A DNA stretch of 64,000 nt, taken from contig DASTOM010000029.1 of the NCBI GenBank assembly GCA_035762545.1, positions 8,594-72,593 on the forward strand. The letters are read 5' to 3'. Source of the stretch: JANQRA01 sp035762545. GTDB taxonomy: Bacteria; Actinomycetota; Acidimicrobiia; Spongiisociales; ZC4RG35. Under the pieces are notes generated by a model. It had not been told where the DNA came from. It saw nothing but the letters and a program-made list of their open reading frames with translations, and ran no database searches. A program made the translations under genes and the position numbers. Positions 25,945-35,029 of this stretch are shown here, in pieces; positions within the stretch are counted from its first letter, which is position 1, and each line of letters opens with the position of its first letter.

Positions 25945-27031
25945 TGGGCTCCCGCAGCAGGGTGAGCGCCAGTTCCAGCTCCCTGATGGCGTCCGGAACC
26001 GTCTCCTCGGCGTACCGGAGCATCAGGGCCCGCCAGGCCTCACGCTGCAACGATCGCGCCAGGGCCCAGTAGGCATGCCCTCTGACCAACGAGGAACGGT
26101 GGGTGAAGTGATCGAGGATCGTCTCTACCGCCTCCGGTTCCCGCGAGTTGCCCGCCGCGATCAGCAGGTTTCGTCTCAGGAAACGAGGGTCGCGGTGAGG
26201 GACGTAGAACCACCCGAATCGGTCGATCAACTCGGCGTCCGACAGCGCAAGCAGCCTGGCAAACGACAGAGTCTCCGAGTGTGACGCATGCCGGGCAAGG
26301 CTCGGCCCGCCCGGCGGACACGAGGTCAGGCAGTCGTCGCACCCGTAGATCCGTCTCTCGATCAGGGGGCGCACCCAATGGGGAATCGACCCCGACGTTT
26401 GCAGCCAGGTGGAGATGCAACGTCGCGCGTCTAGACCGCCGTCGGTGATGGCCCCGGTGGGACAGGCCGGGATACACGCCACGCAGGTGCCACACGTGCG
26501 GACCATCGGGGCCGTCGGCTCGAGCCCGGCGTCCGTGGCCACCGAGCCCAGCAGCAGCCAGGGGCCGTGTCCGGGGGTGAGGAGCATGGTGCTCTTCCCG
26601 ATCCACCCGACGCCGGCCCGTGCCGCTGCAGCCCGGTCGACCAGACGATTGTCGTCGAGGATCACCTCACCGCGGTGCCGCGCGGATTCCAGTTGGCCGA
26701 CGATCGCATCACCGATCTCCCGCAGAGGGGCGTAGTGATCCCCGGTGGCGAACCGGCCCACCACGGGCCCGGTGGTGGCGGGCTCGGCCGACGTCGGCAG
26801 ATAGCCGTGAGCGAACACAACAAGGCTCTTCGCCCAGGGAAAGCTGGCGGTGATGTCGGTGGCGGTGATCGGGTCGTCGTAGGTGAAGTGGAGGGGCCCG
26901 GAGAGCCCTGTTGCTTTGTGCCGACGCAATGTGTCGCGTGCTGCACCGAACACGTCGACACCGGTGACGCCGAACGCCACCGCGCCGCGCTCGCCCGCAA
27001 CCCTCTGCAATGTCGATGTGTCGATTACCAA
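25934..27031 (-). CDS. queG: Epoxyqueuosine reductase QueG
   Basis: About 365 aa. The cobalamin-binding N-terminal domain (FPWAKSLVVFAHGYLPTSAE, GVGWIGKSTMLLTPGHGPWL) is followed by two 4Fe-4S clusters (CGTCVACIPACPTGAI and GCDDCLTSCPPGG) and a C-terminal HEAT-like repeat region. It reduces epoxyqueuosine to queuosine in tRNA wobble modification. Other que genes are not in this window. The start is unclear: TTG at 27031 fits homologue length; a longer reading reaches 27118, over the rpsB leader. Confidence 0.9.
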   Translation of the reverse strand: MVIDTSTLQRVAGERGAVAFGVTGVDVFGAARDTLRRHKATGLSGPLHFTYDDPITATDITASFPWAKSLVVFAHGYLPTSAEPATTGPVVGRFATGDHYAPLREIGDAIVGQLESARHRGEVILDDNRLVDRAAAARAGVGWIGKSTMLLTPGHGPWLLLGSVATDAGLEPTAPMVRTCGTCVACIPACPTGAITDGGLDARRCISTWLQTSGSIPHWVRPLIERRIYGCDDCLTSCPPGGPSLARHASHSETLSFARLLALSDAELIDRFGWFYVPHRDPRFLRRNLLIAAGNSREPEAVETILDHFTHRSSLVRGHAYWALARSLQREAWRALMLRYAEETVPDAIRELELALTLLREPNGS

Positions 27032-27048
27032 AGGGTAAGGGTCTCCCG

Positions 27049-27176
27049 TAGAATCTCCCCCATCACGCACGCCCGCGAATCCCTCACTGGTGCGCGCATG
27101 TCGCGAGACGAGGGACACATCGTCGAGATGTGGGGTTCATCCCATCGGGCGGAGGTACAACCAGAAAGGAGCAGTT
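27049..27176 (+). promoter_or_regulatory. rpsB promoter and leader
   Basis: TAGAAT at 27049-27054 is a strong -10 hexamer. The implied 5' UTR of about 115 nt includes an imperfect hairpin (GATG-GGG paired with CCC-ATC, around 27127-27146) and the RBS AAAGGAG at 27166-27172. It may be a ribosomal-protein autoregulatory leader; only the promoter and RBS are well supported. Confidence 0.45.
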
Positions 27177-27905
27177 GTGGCTGAAGTCACAATGAAACAG
27201 CTCTTGGAGGCCGGCGTCCATTTCGGGCATCAGACCCGTCGCTGGGACCCCAAGATGCGCCCGTATATCTACGGGGAGCGCAACGGAATCCACATCGTCG
27301 ACCTGCGACAGACCGTCACCCAGGTCGCCGATGCCATCGAGTTCGTCAAGGAGATCGCCATCAACGGCGGCTCCGTCCTCTTCGTGGGGACCAAGAAGCA
27401 GGCCCAGTCCGCGGTCGAGGAGGCCGCCAAGAGGTCCGGCTCGCCTTGGGTCAACTACCGCTGGCTCGGTGGGATGCTGACCAACTTCGCGACGATCCAG
27501 AAGCGAGTCTTCTACATGAAAGAGCTCCGTCGTCTCGAGCAGACCGGCGACATGAACAAGCTCCCCAAAAAGGAGCGTCTCAAGCTGCGTCGTGAGCTGG
27601 AGAAGCTCGAGCTCAACCTTGGTGGCGTCGCCGACATGACCCGGCTCCCAGAGGCCGTGTTCATCGTCGACGTCAACACCGAGGCCACCGCGATCAAAGA
27701 GGCCGACCGTCTCGGCATCCCGATCATCGCCCTGGTCGACACCAATTCGGACCCCGACCCGGTCGATTACGTCATCCCCGGCAACGACGACGCCATCCGC
27801 GCCGCAGATCTGATCGCCAGCGCCCTCGCCGACGCCATCGTGGAGGGCAAGGAAATCGGCTCGAAAAAGAAGCCGAAGGGCGAAGAGGCGTCCGACGATG
27901 AGTGA
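27177..27905 (+). CDS. rpsB: 30S ribosomal protein uS2
   Basis: 242 aa from the GTG at 27177, five nt after AAAGGAG. MKQLLEAGVHFGHQTRRWDP, YIYGERNGIHIVDLRQTV, SPWVNYRWLGGMLTNFATI and PEAVFIVDVNTEATAIKEAD, ending in DPDPVDYVIPGNDDAIRA, are canonical uS2. The C-terminus is a short charged tail. rpsB-tsf-pyrH-frr is the standard bacterial order; tsf starts 8 nt before the rpsB stop. Confidence 0.98.
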   Translation: MAEVTMKQLLEAGVHFGHQTRRWDPKMRPYIYGERNGIHIVDLRQTVTQVADAIEFVKEIAINGGSVLFVGTKKQAQSAVEEAAKRSGSPWVNYRWLGGMLTNFATIQKRVFYMKELRRLEQTGDMNKLPKKERLKLRRELEKLELNLGGVADMTRLPEAVFIVDVNTEATAIKEADRLGIPIIALVDTNSDPDPVDYVIPGNDDAIRAADLIASALADAIVEGKEIGSKKKPKGEEASDDE

Positions 27906-28509
27906 GATCACGGCCAAAGACATCCAGAGGCTCCGCCAGGAGGCGGGGGTCGGGATGATGGACGCCAAGAAGGCACTCACCGACGCCGGAGGCGACTTCG
28001 ACAAGGCCTTCGAGCTCCTCCGTGAGCGGGGGCAGGCCAAGATGGCCAAGCGCGCCGACCGTGAGGCGAGCGAGGGGACCATCGGCAGCTACATCCACAT
28101 CCAGAACGACCGACCCGTGCTCGGTGTTCTCGTGGAGCTCTCCTGCGAGACCGACTTCGTCGCCAAGAGCGAGGAGTTCAGACAGACCGCCGACGACATC
28201 GCCATGCACGTCAGCTGGTCGAACCCCGAATGGGTCACTCGGGACCAGGTCGACGAGGGCGCACTAGCCAAGGAGCGGGAGTTGATCGCCCGCCAGGCCG
28301 CCGCCGAAGGCAAGCCCGAAGACGTGGTGGAGCGGATCGTCGACGGGAAGATCGAGTCCTGGTACGCCGAGAACGTTCTCTACGACCAGAAATTCGTCAA
28401 CCCGGAACGCTATGAGGGCACGGTGGGCGATATGGTCGGCGCTCTCGCCTCCAAGATGGGCGAGAACATCTCAGTGCGACGTGTGGCCAGAGTCGCCGTT
28501 GGTGCCTAG
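27898..28509 (+). CDS. tsf: Elongation factor Ts
   Basis: 203 aa. ITAKDIQRLRQEAGVGMMDA followed by KKALTDAGGDFDKAFELLRE is the N-terminal UBA-like domain; IHIQNDRPVLGVLVELSCET then DFVAKSEEFRQ is the core with the TDFVA motif that contacts EF-Tu. It is the short EF-Ts form (about 200 aa) lacking part of the second core repeat, as in Thermus and many actinobacterial relatives. It exchanges GDP on EF-Tu. Confidence 0.97.
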   Translation: MSEITAKDIQRLRQEAGVGMMDAKKALTDAGGDFDKAFELLRERGQAKMAKRADREASEGTIGSYIHIQNDRPVLGVLVELSCETDFVAKSEEFRQTADDIAMHVSWSNPEWVTRDQVDEGALAKERELIARQAAAEGKPEDVVERIVDGKIESWYAENVLYDQKFVNPERYEGTVGDMVGALASKMGENISVRRVARVAVGA

Positions 28510-28518
28510 GGAGACAGC

Positions 28519-29235
28519 TTGACCGAGCCAACCAAACGACGGGTCCTCCTCAAACTCTCGGGTGAGGCCTTTGCCGACCCCGAGCTTGGATATGGCATCG
28601 ACCCGCTGACGGTTCAGCGTGTCGCCGAGGAGATCGCCGCCGCACAGCGCGCCGGTGTCGAAGTGGCTGTTGTCGTCGGTGGCGGCAACATCTTCCGTGG
28701 CGTTTCCCAGGCGGCCAAGGGCATGGACCCGGCCAACGCCGACTACATGGGGATGCTGGCCACTGTGATCAACGCCCTTGCGCTCCGGGACGCCCTGGAG
28801 AACGCGGGGGTCCAGACCCGTGTCCAGAGTGCGATCACGATGCAGGAGCTGGCCGAGCCGTACATCCGGCTCCGGGCCATCCGTCACCTCGAGAAGGGGC
28901 GGGTTGTGGTCTTCGCCGCCGGCACCGGGAACCCCTTCTTCACCACGGACACCACCGCGGCACTGCGGGCGATCGAGATCAACGCCGACGCCCTGCTCAA
29001 GGCGTCCAAGGTCGACGGGGTCTACGACTCGGACCCCAGGACGAATGACACGGCCGCCAAGCTGACCGAGCTCACCTACATGGAGTTCATCGCCCAGGAA
29101 CTACAGGTCATGGACACCACCGCAGTTACGATGTGCAAAGAGCACAAGGTGCCGATCCATGTCTTCGACATGACCGTCCCTGGGAACATCGTCAGAGCAG
29201 TTCAGGGCGACCAGATCGGTACTGTCGTTCACTGA
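28519..29235 (+). CDS. pyrH: Uridylate kinase (UMP kinase)
   Basis: 238 aa. Amino-acid-kinase fold: RRVLLKLSGEAFADPELGYG, VAVVVGGGNIFRGVSQAAKG, DYMGMLATVINALALRDALE, VVFAAGTGNPFFTTDTTAAL and LLKASKVDGVYDSDPRTNDT are all PyrH signatures. Hexameric enzyme that phosphorylates UMP, typically activated by GTP and inhibited by UTP. TTG start with GGGAGA upstream, 9 nt after the tsf stop. Confidence 0.97.
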   Translation: MTEPTKRRVLLKLSGEAFADPELGYGIDPLTVQRVAEEIAAAQRAGVEVAVVVGGGNIFRGVSQAAKGMDPANADYMGMLATVINALALRDALENAGVQTRVQSAITMQELAEPYIRLRAIRHLEKGRVVVFAAGTGNPFFTTDTTAALRAIEINADALLKASKVDGVYDSDPRTNDTAAKLTELTYMEFIAQELQVMDTTAVTMCKEHKVPIHVFDMTVPGNIVRAVQGDQIGTVVH

Positions 29236-29250
29236 AGCACTGAGGAACCC

Positions 29251-29802
29251 ATGATCAGCGACCTGTTGAGCGAAGCCGAGCACAAGATGGACCAGGCGGT
29301 CGACCACGTCGCCACCGAGTTCTCGACCGTTCGCAGCGGGCGGGCCAATCCCCAACTCCTCCATCGCATCCAGGTCCAGTACTACGGGTCCCCGACCCCG
29401 CTCCAGCAACTCGCCTCGATCGCTGTGCCCGAGCCCCGGATGCTCGTTGTCCAGCCATTCGACAAGTCCACGGTTTCCGACATCGAGCGTGCGATCCAGC
29501 AGGCGGACCTCGGTCTCAACCCGACCAACGACGGTGCGGTGGTCCGCATCGCCTTCCCACCGCTCACCGAGGAGCGGCGCAAGGAACTCATCAAGGTGGT
29601 CCGCAACATGGCGGAGGAAGGGCGAGTGTCGGTACGGAACGTGCGTCGCCATGCCAAGTCCGACATGGAGGCATTGCACGGAGAGATATCCGACGATGAC
29701 ATCCGGAGGGGCGAAGACGAGCTTCAGAAGCTCACCGACCGGTTCATCGAGCGCATAGACGAGATCTTGGGAAACAAAGAGGAAGAGCTCCTAGAGGTCT
29801 GA
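29251..29802 (+). CDS. frr: Ribosome recycling factor
   Basis: 183 aa, the normal RRF length. FSTVRSGRANPQLLHRIQVQ, YYGSPTPLQQLASIAVPEPR, LVVQPFDKSTVSDIERAIQQ, NDGAVVRIAFPPLTEERRKE and VRNVRRHAKSDMEAL define it. With EF-G it splits post-termination ribosomes. The next gene, cdsA, starts immediately after its stop with no gap. Confidence 0.98.
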   Translation: MISDLLSEAEHKMDQAVDHVATEFSTVRSGRANPQLLHRIQVQYYGSPTPLQQLASIAVPEPRMLVVQPFDKSTVSDIERAIQQADLGLNPTNDGAVVRIAFPPLTEERRKELIKVVRNMAEEGRVSVRNVRRHAKSDMEALHGEISDDDIRRGEDELQKLTDRFIERIDEILGNKEEELLEV

Positions 29803-31005
29803 GTGTCTGACAGGGAAAGCAACGAAGAGCAGACCCCGGATGATGTAGTCGAGGAACTGCAGTTCGAGCTCGAAGACGACAGTCCCGACGACGACTCGAC
29901 AGAACCTGCCGAGACCGAGGCCCCCGAAGCTGGAGTCGGCGTCGACGACGGCGGTCCCGATTGGGAGGCGATGGCCAGACCCTCCTCGATCGATGACATC
30001 ACTTCCGAGGACTATCTGCGAGGGACGACCCAGGAGTATCAGGGCCTTGCCGAGGAGGTAGAGCGAGCCTCCGCCGAGGAATGGGAGCAGCAGGCGGTCG
30101 CGGCCAGCCTGCCCGGGGTCGACTCGGGTCTGGTCGGGTTCGGCGACGTTTCCGGCACCGAGTCCGAGTCGGAGGAGTCCTACGAGGCAGCGGAGCAGGC
30201 CGCCTCATCCGACCTCGCACTCAGGGTGGGTTCCGCACTGGTGATCTTCGGCCTGTTCCTGGGCAGCCTCATCCTCGGGGGATGGTGGTTCACGGTCTTC
30301 GTGATCTTGTTGATGATCGTCTCGGTTGGAGAGTTCTATGCCACGCTGCGCACCCGGGGGTATCGCCCGCTAGCCCTGTTCGGATTGCTCGGTGTCATCC
30401 TGATGGGAGTCGGAGCCCAGATGGTCGGGCCACTGGCGATAGGCGGTTGGGCTGCCGCTACTGCCGTGGCCACGGTGCTCTTCTTCTCGCTGACACCCCG
30501 ACGCAACGCCCTGTCCAACACCGCAGTGACGATCCTCGGCTACGCATGGACGGGGATGCTCGCCTTCGCAATCCTGATAGCGCTTGGCCCCCATCCGGTC
30601 TCCCACATCTTCTTTCTTGTCTTCGTGATCGCCAGCAACGACATAGGCGCCTACTTCGTGGGACGGGGATTCGGCCGACGACGTCTCGCCCCCCGGGTTT
30701 CGCCGAACAAGACGGTCGAAGGTTTCATCGGGGGCCTCCTGCTCGGTGCGGTGGTCGCCTCCGTGCTCGCCGTCTTCCCGCCGTGGGAGGAGATCGGGAT
30801 CTCCAAGGGACTCGTCACGGCGGTCCTGGTTGGATTCCTGGCCCCGATCGGTGATCTCGCCGAGTCGATGGTGAAGCGCTCAGTCGACGTCAAGGACATG
30901 GGATCGGTGCTTCCGGGTCACGGCGGCATGCTCGACCGCATCGATGGCTTCCTGTTCACCGTACCCGCCGTGTACATCCTGTTCCGGGGGTTCGGGCTCC
31001 TGTGA
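29803..31005 (+). CDS. cdsA: Phosphatidate cytidylyltransferase with long acidic N-terminal extension
   Basis: 400 aa. The C-terminal about 260 residues are a multi-pass CdsA with FIGGLLLGAVVASVLAVFPP and the signature SMVKRSVDVKDMGSVLPGHG ending GMLDRIDGFLF. It makes CDP-diacylglycerol from phosphatidate and CTP in the membrane. The first about 140 residues (EEQTPDDVVEELQFELEDDS, EYQGLAEEVERASAEEWEQQ) are very acidic and not part of the enzyme family core. GTG start abutting frr. Confidence 0.95.
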   Translation: MSDRESNEEQTPDDVVEELQFELEDDSPDDDSTEPAETEAPEAGVGVDDGGPDWEAMARPSSIDDITSEDYLRGTTQEYQGLAEEVERASAEEWEQQAVAASLPGVDSGLVGFGDVSGTESESEESYEAAEQAASSDLALRVGSALVIFGLFLGSLILGGWWFTVFVILLMIVSVGEFYATLRTRGYRPLALFGLLGVILMGVGAQMVGPLAIGGWAAATAVATVLFFSLTPRRNALSNTAVTILGYAWTGMLAFAILIALGPHPVSHIFFLVFVIASNDIGAYFVGRGFGRRRLAPRVSPNKTVEGFIGGLLLGAVVASVLAVFPPWEEIGISKGLVTAVLVGFLAPIGDLAESMVKRSVDVKDMGSVLPGHGGMLDRIDGFLFTVPAVYILFRGFGLL

Positions 31006-32147
31006 GCAATGCCCTGGTCGTCCTGGGGGCGACCGGTTCGATAGGCACCCAGACCCTGGAAGTGGCTGACCGTCTCGGTCTCGAGGTGGCCGTCGTCGCA
31101 GCCCGCTCTCCATCGGCCGAGCTCCTCGCCATCGCCAACAGGTATCCCGACGCCCGGGTGGTTATCGCCGGTGGTGCCGGCCAGGATCGGGATGACTTCG
31201 TGGCTGCTGCGACGAATCCGGTGTCGTTCGGGACCGACGAGATCGAGGCGAGTGCCGGCGTGTCCGGACACACCGTGGTCAACGGGATCGTCGGTGTGGC
31301 CGGGCTGCGTGCCACGGTGGCCGCCCTCGAGGCCGGAAATCGGGTCGCCCTCGCCAACAAGGAGAGTCTCGTCGCCGGGGGGCCGGTGGTCATGGAGGCT
31401 CTCGAACGGGGGGCCGGTGAGCTGATCCCCGTCGACAGCGAGCACTCGGCCCTTCATCAGTGTCTCGCCGGAGAGCCGCGCGGCACGGTCAGCAGGCTGA
31501 TCCTCACCGCCTCCGGCGGCCCGTTTCGTGGGCGAAGCCGGGAGTCGCTGGCGGAAGTGACATCGGACGAGGCGCTCCGTCACCCGACGTGGAGCATGGG
31601 GCCGAGGATCACGATCGATTCGGCGACGATGTTCAACAAGGGTCTCGAGATCGTGGAGGCCCATCATCTGTTCGGCATCGATTTCGACCGGATCGAGGTC
31701 CTCGTTCACCCCCAGTCGATCCTCCACTCCGCGGTCGAGTTCGCCGATGGCGCCTGGAAAGGCCATCTCGGCCATCCCGACATGCGAATCCCCATCCAGT
31801 ACGCCATCACATACCCCGACCGAAGCCCCTCGCCGGTCGACCGGTTCACCCTTGCGGGTTTGGATCTGGCCTTCGAGGCCCCCGACTTCGATGCCTTTCC
31901 CGCACTTTCCATCGCCTACGCCGCGGGCAGGGCAGGAGGGTCGGCACCGGCTGTCATGAACGGGGCCGATGAGGTGGCGGTGGAGGCATTTCTGCAGGGT
32001 AGGCTTGGTTTTCTCGGGATTCCCGAGGTGGTGCAGCGGACCATCGAAGCCGTCGAGACGACCCCACTCGAAACCGTCGACGACGTGCTCGCCGCCGACC
32101 GCGAGGCTCGTTCGGTGGCAGCTTCGCTGATCGCCGGCGCCTGCTGA
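31002..32147 (+). CDS. dxr: 1-deoxy-D-xylulose 5-phosphate reductoisomerase
   Basis: 381 aa. NADPH site LVVLGATGSIGTQTLEVADR; NRVALANKESLVAGG; metal and substrate residues in LIPVDSEHSALHQCL; TASGGPFRGRSRESL; TMFNKGLEIVEAHHLFGIDF; and VHPQSILHSAVEFADG. The second committed step of the MEP isoprenoid pathway; ispG two genes on is a later step. GTG start overlapping the cdsA stop by 4 nt. Confidence 0.97.
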   Translation: MSNALVVLGATGSIGTQTLEVADRLGLEVAVVAARSPSAELLAIANRYPDARVVIAGGAGQDRDDFVAAATNPVSFGTDEIEASAGVSGHTVVNGIVGVAGLRATVAALEAGNRVALANKESLVAGGPVVMEALERGAGELIPVDSEHSALHQCLAGEPRGTVSRLILTASGGPFRGRSRESLAEVTSDEALRHPTWSMGPRITIDSATMFNKGLEIVEAHHLFGIDFDRIEVLVHPQSILHSAVEFADGAWKGHLGHPDMRIPIQYAITYPDRSPSPVDRFTLAGLDLAFEAPDFDAFPALSIAYAAGRAGGSAPAVMNGADEVAVEAFLQGRLGFLGIPEVVQRTIEAVETTPLETVDDVLAADREARSVAASLIAGAC

Positions 32148-32176
32148 TAGACCCGCCCGAGAGGTAATCTCAGGGA

Positions 32177-33262
32177 ATGCTTGGGGGAATAGCCGCCGCC
32201 GTAGCGATCATCCTCTTCGTCACCGCACACGAAGCTGGCCACTTCTTCGCGGCCAAGGCGACCGGCATGAAGGCCACCGAGTTCTTCTTCGGGTTCGGTC
32301 CCCGTCTCTGGTCGACGCGGAAGGGCGAGACGGAGTACGGCATCAAGGCCGTGCCCCTCGGTGGCTACGTCCGGATCATCGGGATGAACCCGCTCGAAGA
32401 GGTCGCCATCGAGGACATGGGTCGGACCTACCGGGAGAAGAAGTTCTGGGAGAAGTCCGTCGTTGTCCTCGCCGGCGTCGGCACCAACTTCCTCATCGCT
32501 TTCGTCATGTTCCTCGGGATCTTTCTGGCGAACGGAGTCACCGAACCGACCACAACGATCAACGAGGTGGTCCCGGGCTCCCCGGCTGCGGAGGCAGGCC
32601 TCGAACCGGGGGACCAGGTCGTCGCTATCGGCGAACAGCCGATCGAATCATGGGAAGACATCACGGTAGGACTCACCGAGGCGGGCCCCGGTCCCACCAC
32701 CATCGGTGTGGAGCGGGACGGCTCGGTGATCTATCTCGACGTCGTCCTCGAGGAGAGCGAGACGAATCCAGGCACCGGTTACCTCGGCGTCTCACCCGAG
32801 GCGCAGAACCTCCCCGTCGGGTTCTTCGAGGGGATCGGGATGGCAGGTCAAACCGTGTGGAGCGGGATCCAGGACACCTTCTACTCGCTCTACCAGATGT
32901 TCCGTCCCTCGAGCCTGGCCCAGTACTTCGGAGTTCTCGGCGGTGACACCGACGTGCCGAACGAGATTCGGCCGGTCAGCCCGATCGGCATCGTTTCGAT
33001 AGGCAGTCAGACCGCCGGTGACTTGACCGCCTTCATCGGGATCTTGGCGTACGTCAACGTCATCCTCGCCACTATCAACCTCCTGCCACTGTTCCCCCTC
33101 GACGGCGGGCACTTCGCCGTTGCCGTCTACGAGAAACTGACCGGTCGCGAAGCCAACATGCGCAAGCTCATGCCGGTGGCGGCAGCGGTGATCGGGACTC
33201 TCTTCTTCCTGGGATTCGTGGCGATCATCCTCGACATCGCCAACCCGATCAGCTTCGGCTGA
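32177..33262 (+). CDS. rseP: Site-2 (M50) zinc metalloprotease RseP
   Basis: 361 aa. Catalytic HEAGH in AIILFVTAHEAGHFFAAKAT within the first TM helix, FGFGPRLWSTRKGETEYGIK, one PDZ domain (about 115-190; PGSPAAEAGLEPGDQVVAIG), then the third motif NLLPLFPLDGGHFAVAVYE with the Asp zinc ligand. Intramembrane protease releasing anti-sigma factors or clearing signal-peptide remnants. The dxr-rseP-ispG order is conserved in actinobacteria. TAATCT at 32165-32170 is 6 nt before the ATG. Confidence 0.96.
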   Translation: MLGGIAAAVAIILFVTAHEAGHFFAAKATGMKATEFFFGFGPRLWSTRKGETEYGIKAVPLGGYVRIIGMNPLEEVAIEDMGRTYREKKFWEKSVVVLAGVGTNFLIAFVMFLGIFLANGVTEPTTTINEVVPGSPAAEAGLEPGDQVVAIGEQPIESWEDITVGLTEAGPGPTTIGVERDGSVIYLDVVLEESETNPGTGYLGVSPEAQNLPVGFFEGIGMAGQTVWSGIQDTFYSLYQMFRPSSLAQYFGVLGGDTDVPNEIRPVSPIGIVSIGSQTAGDLTAFIGILAYVNVILATINLLPLFPLDGGHFAVAVYEKLTGREANMRKLMPVAAAVIGTLFFLGFVAIILDIANPISFG

Positions 33263-33290
33263 GCCCAGCCCCCCTCTACCCTTTGGTCTT

Positions 33291-34514
33291 GTGAGCATCG
33301 AGAGACGGATGACCCGTCAGCTCAGAGTCGGAGACGTCCCCGTAGGCGGCGGTGCGCCCATCAGCGTGCAGTCGATGACGACCACGAAGACCGCCGACGT
33401 CGATGGGACTCTCGCCCAGGTGTATGCCCTGGCCGGCGCCGGTGCCGACATCGTCCGCATCACCTGCAACGAGGTCGAGGCGGCCCAGGGGCTCGCCGAG
33501 ATCGTCCCGAGAAGCCCGGTGCCGATCATCGCCGACATCCACTACCAGTACCGCCTCGCCCTGGCGGCCATGGAGGCGGGGGTCCAGGGTCTACGGCTCA
33601 ATCCGGGAAACATTCGGAAAGAAGACCAGATCAAGACGGTTGCTCGTGAGGCTAGGGATCGGGGCCTGCCCATCCGGATCGGCGTGAACGCGGGCTCACT
33701 CGACAAAGACCTCATGGACAAGTACGGGTCGGCGGTGCCCGAGGCCCTGGTCGAGTCGGCGCTCATCGAGGCCCGATACCTCGAGGAGGTCGACTTCACC
33801 GACATCAAGATCTCGGTGAAGCACTCCAACGTCAGGTCGATGGTCGAGTCCTATCGGCTGCTCTCAGAGACCGTCGACTACCCGCTGCACCTGGGGGTGA
33901 CCGAAGCCGGCCCTCCGCCCGCCGGGCTGATCAAGTCGGTCGCCGGGATCGGGACCCTGCTCAACGAGGGCATCGGCGACACCATCCGGTTCTCCCTGAC
34001 CGCAGATCCTGTCGAAGAGGCCAAGGCCGGTCGCCAGCTGCTCGAGTTCCTCGGCTTGAGGGAGCGCAAGGGCCTCGACCTGATCGCATGCCCCTCGTGT
34101 GGCCGTGCCGAGGTGGACGTCATCGAGGTGGCGACCAAGGCGCAGCAAGCCCTCGAGGCAGCGAATCTCCCGATCCAGGTCGCCGTGATGGGATGTGTGG
34201 TGAACGGGCCCGGTGAGGCCCGGGAGGCAGACATTGGGATCGCTGCGGGACGGGGGAGAGGCCACCTCTTCATAAAGGGACAGGTGGTCCGGGTGGTTCC
34301 CGAGGCTGAGATGGTGGAAGCACTGCTCGACGAGGCCCAAAAGCTCGTCGACGAAGGTCTGGAGGCCCGGCTCGCCCACGCCGACGCCAACGCCGAGGAG
34401 ATCGCCGCCGCCGAGCGTCTGCAGCTGATCGAGATCCGTGGCGACGCCAACAATGCCCAGGAGAGGCGGGCGGCGGTAGCCGAGATAGCGTCTCAGGTTT
34501 CGCCTGAGACGTAG
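33291..34514 (+). CDS. ispG: 4-hydroxy-3-methylbut-2-enyl diphosphate synthase (IspG/GcpE)
   Basis: 407 aa. TIM-barrel part: PISVQSMTTTKTADVDGTLA, VRITCNEVEAAQGLAEIV, LRLNPGNIRKEDQIK and VKHSNVRSMVESYRLL. The 4Fe-4S domain has CPSCGRAEVDV and VMGCVVNGPGEAREADIGIA with the three cluster Cys. Converts MEcPP to HMBPP in the MEP pathway. GTG start, with TACCCT (33277-33282) 8 nt upstream. A hairpin spans the last codons. Confidence 0.97.
   Translation: MSIERRMTRQLRVGDVPVGGGAPISVQSMTTTKTADVDGTLAQVYALAGAGADIVRITCNEVEAAQGLAEIVPRSPVPIIADIHYQYRLALAAMEAGVQGLRLNPGNIRKEDQIKTVAREARDRGLPIRIGVNAGSLDKDLMDKYGSAVPEALVESALIEARYLEEVDFTDIKISVKHSNVRSMVESYRLLSETVDYPLHLGVTEAGPPPAGLIKSVAGIGTLLNEGIGDTIRFSLTADPVEEAKAGRQLLEFLGLRERKGLDLIACPSCGRAEVDVIEVATKAQQALEAANLPIQVAVMGCVVNGPGEAREADIGIAAGRGRGHLFIKGQVVRVVPEAEMVEALLDEAQKLVDEGLEARLAHADANAEEIAAAERLQLIEIRGDANNAQERRAAVAEIASQVSPET
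34489..34511 (+). terminator. Hairpin across the ispG 3' end (possible terminator)
   Basis: CGTCTCAGG (34489-34497) pairs perfectly with CCTGAGACG (34503-34511) around TTTCG; the TAG stop follows at once. There is no U-tract, so it may stabilise the 3' end or stop transcription Rho-dependently rather than act as a classic intrinsic terminator. Confidence 0.5.
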
Positions 34515-34539
34515 GGAGTCGTCCGCAGCACAGGCGGGA

Positions 34540-34947
34540 CTAACTCTCTCTCACCACCAACGAGGTTGCCAGTCGGATCCCGGAGTCGTCGATGCACACC
34601 AGGGCGTAGTCTCCGGGGCCAACGCTCACCGTCTCCTCGACACCATCCAACGCGTCGGACGTGGACAACTCGACCTCCACGACCGGTTGCGCCCACGACG
34701 GCAACCCCGAGCCGATCGTCTGACCCAACTCGGCGTAGGTGTGTTCGTCCGTCAGCTCGACCAGAACGACCGTTGCCTCGGTGATGCCGTTCAGGGAGAG
34801 GCTGACGCTGACATCGCCCTCGGACATCTGGTTCTGGCCCTGATAGACGCAGTCGGGCATGGTCACAGCCATGGTGACCGGCTCCACCTGGCCGCAGCCC
34901 GCGATCGACATGGCCGCCACGACGATGATTAGGTGCGTCGGGCGCAT
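34540..34947 (-). CDS. Small secreted lipoprotein of unknown function
   Basis: 135 aa. Signal sequence with a lipobox: THLIIVVAAMSIAGCGQVEP, Cys18 being the lipidation site. The rest is beta-rich (DVSVSLSLNGITEATVVLVE, GDYALVCIDDSGIRLATSLV) with two further Cys that could form a disulfide. I do not recognise a family. TACTTT (complement of 34954-34959) is 6 nt before the ATG, suggesting a leaderless transcript divergent from proS. Confidence 0.7.
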   Translation of the reverse strand: MRPTHLIIVVAAMSIAGCGQVEPVTMAVTMPDCVYQGQNQMSEGDVSVSLSLNGITEATVVLVELTDEHTYAELGQTIGSGLPSWAQPVVEVELSTSDALDGVEETVSVGPGDYALVCIDDSGIRLATSLVVRES

Positions 34948-35029
34948 GGGATCAAAGTAACCGTGGCGCGGCGATCCGGCTGGAAAGTCGTGGGGGTTGA
35001 GAATGCTCCATGACTACCGTCCCCACCCG

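Noticed and set aside
34948..35029. A tRNA or small RNA gene in the gap before proS
   Set aside because: No cloverleaf or conserved T-loop can be drawn; the gap is explained by two divergent promoters.
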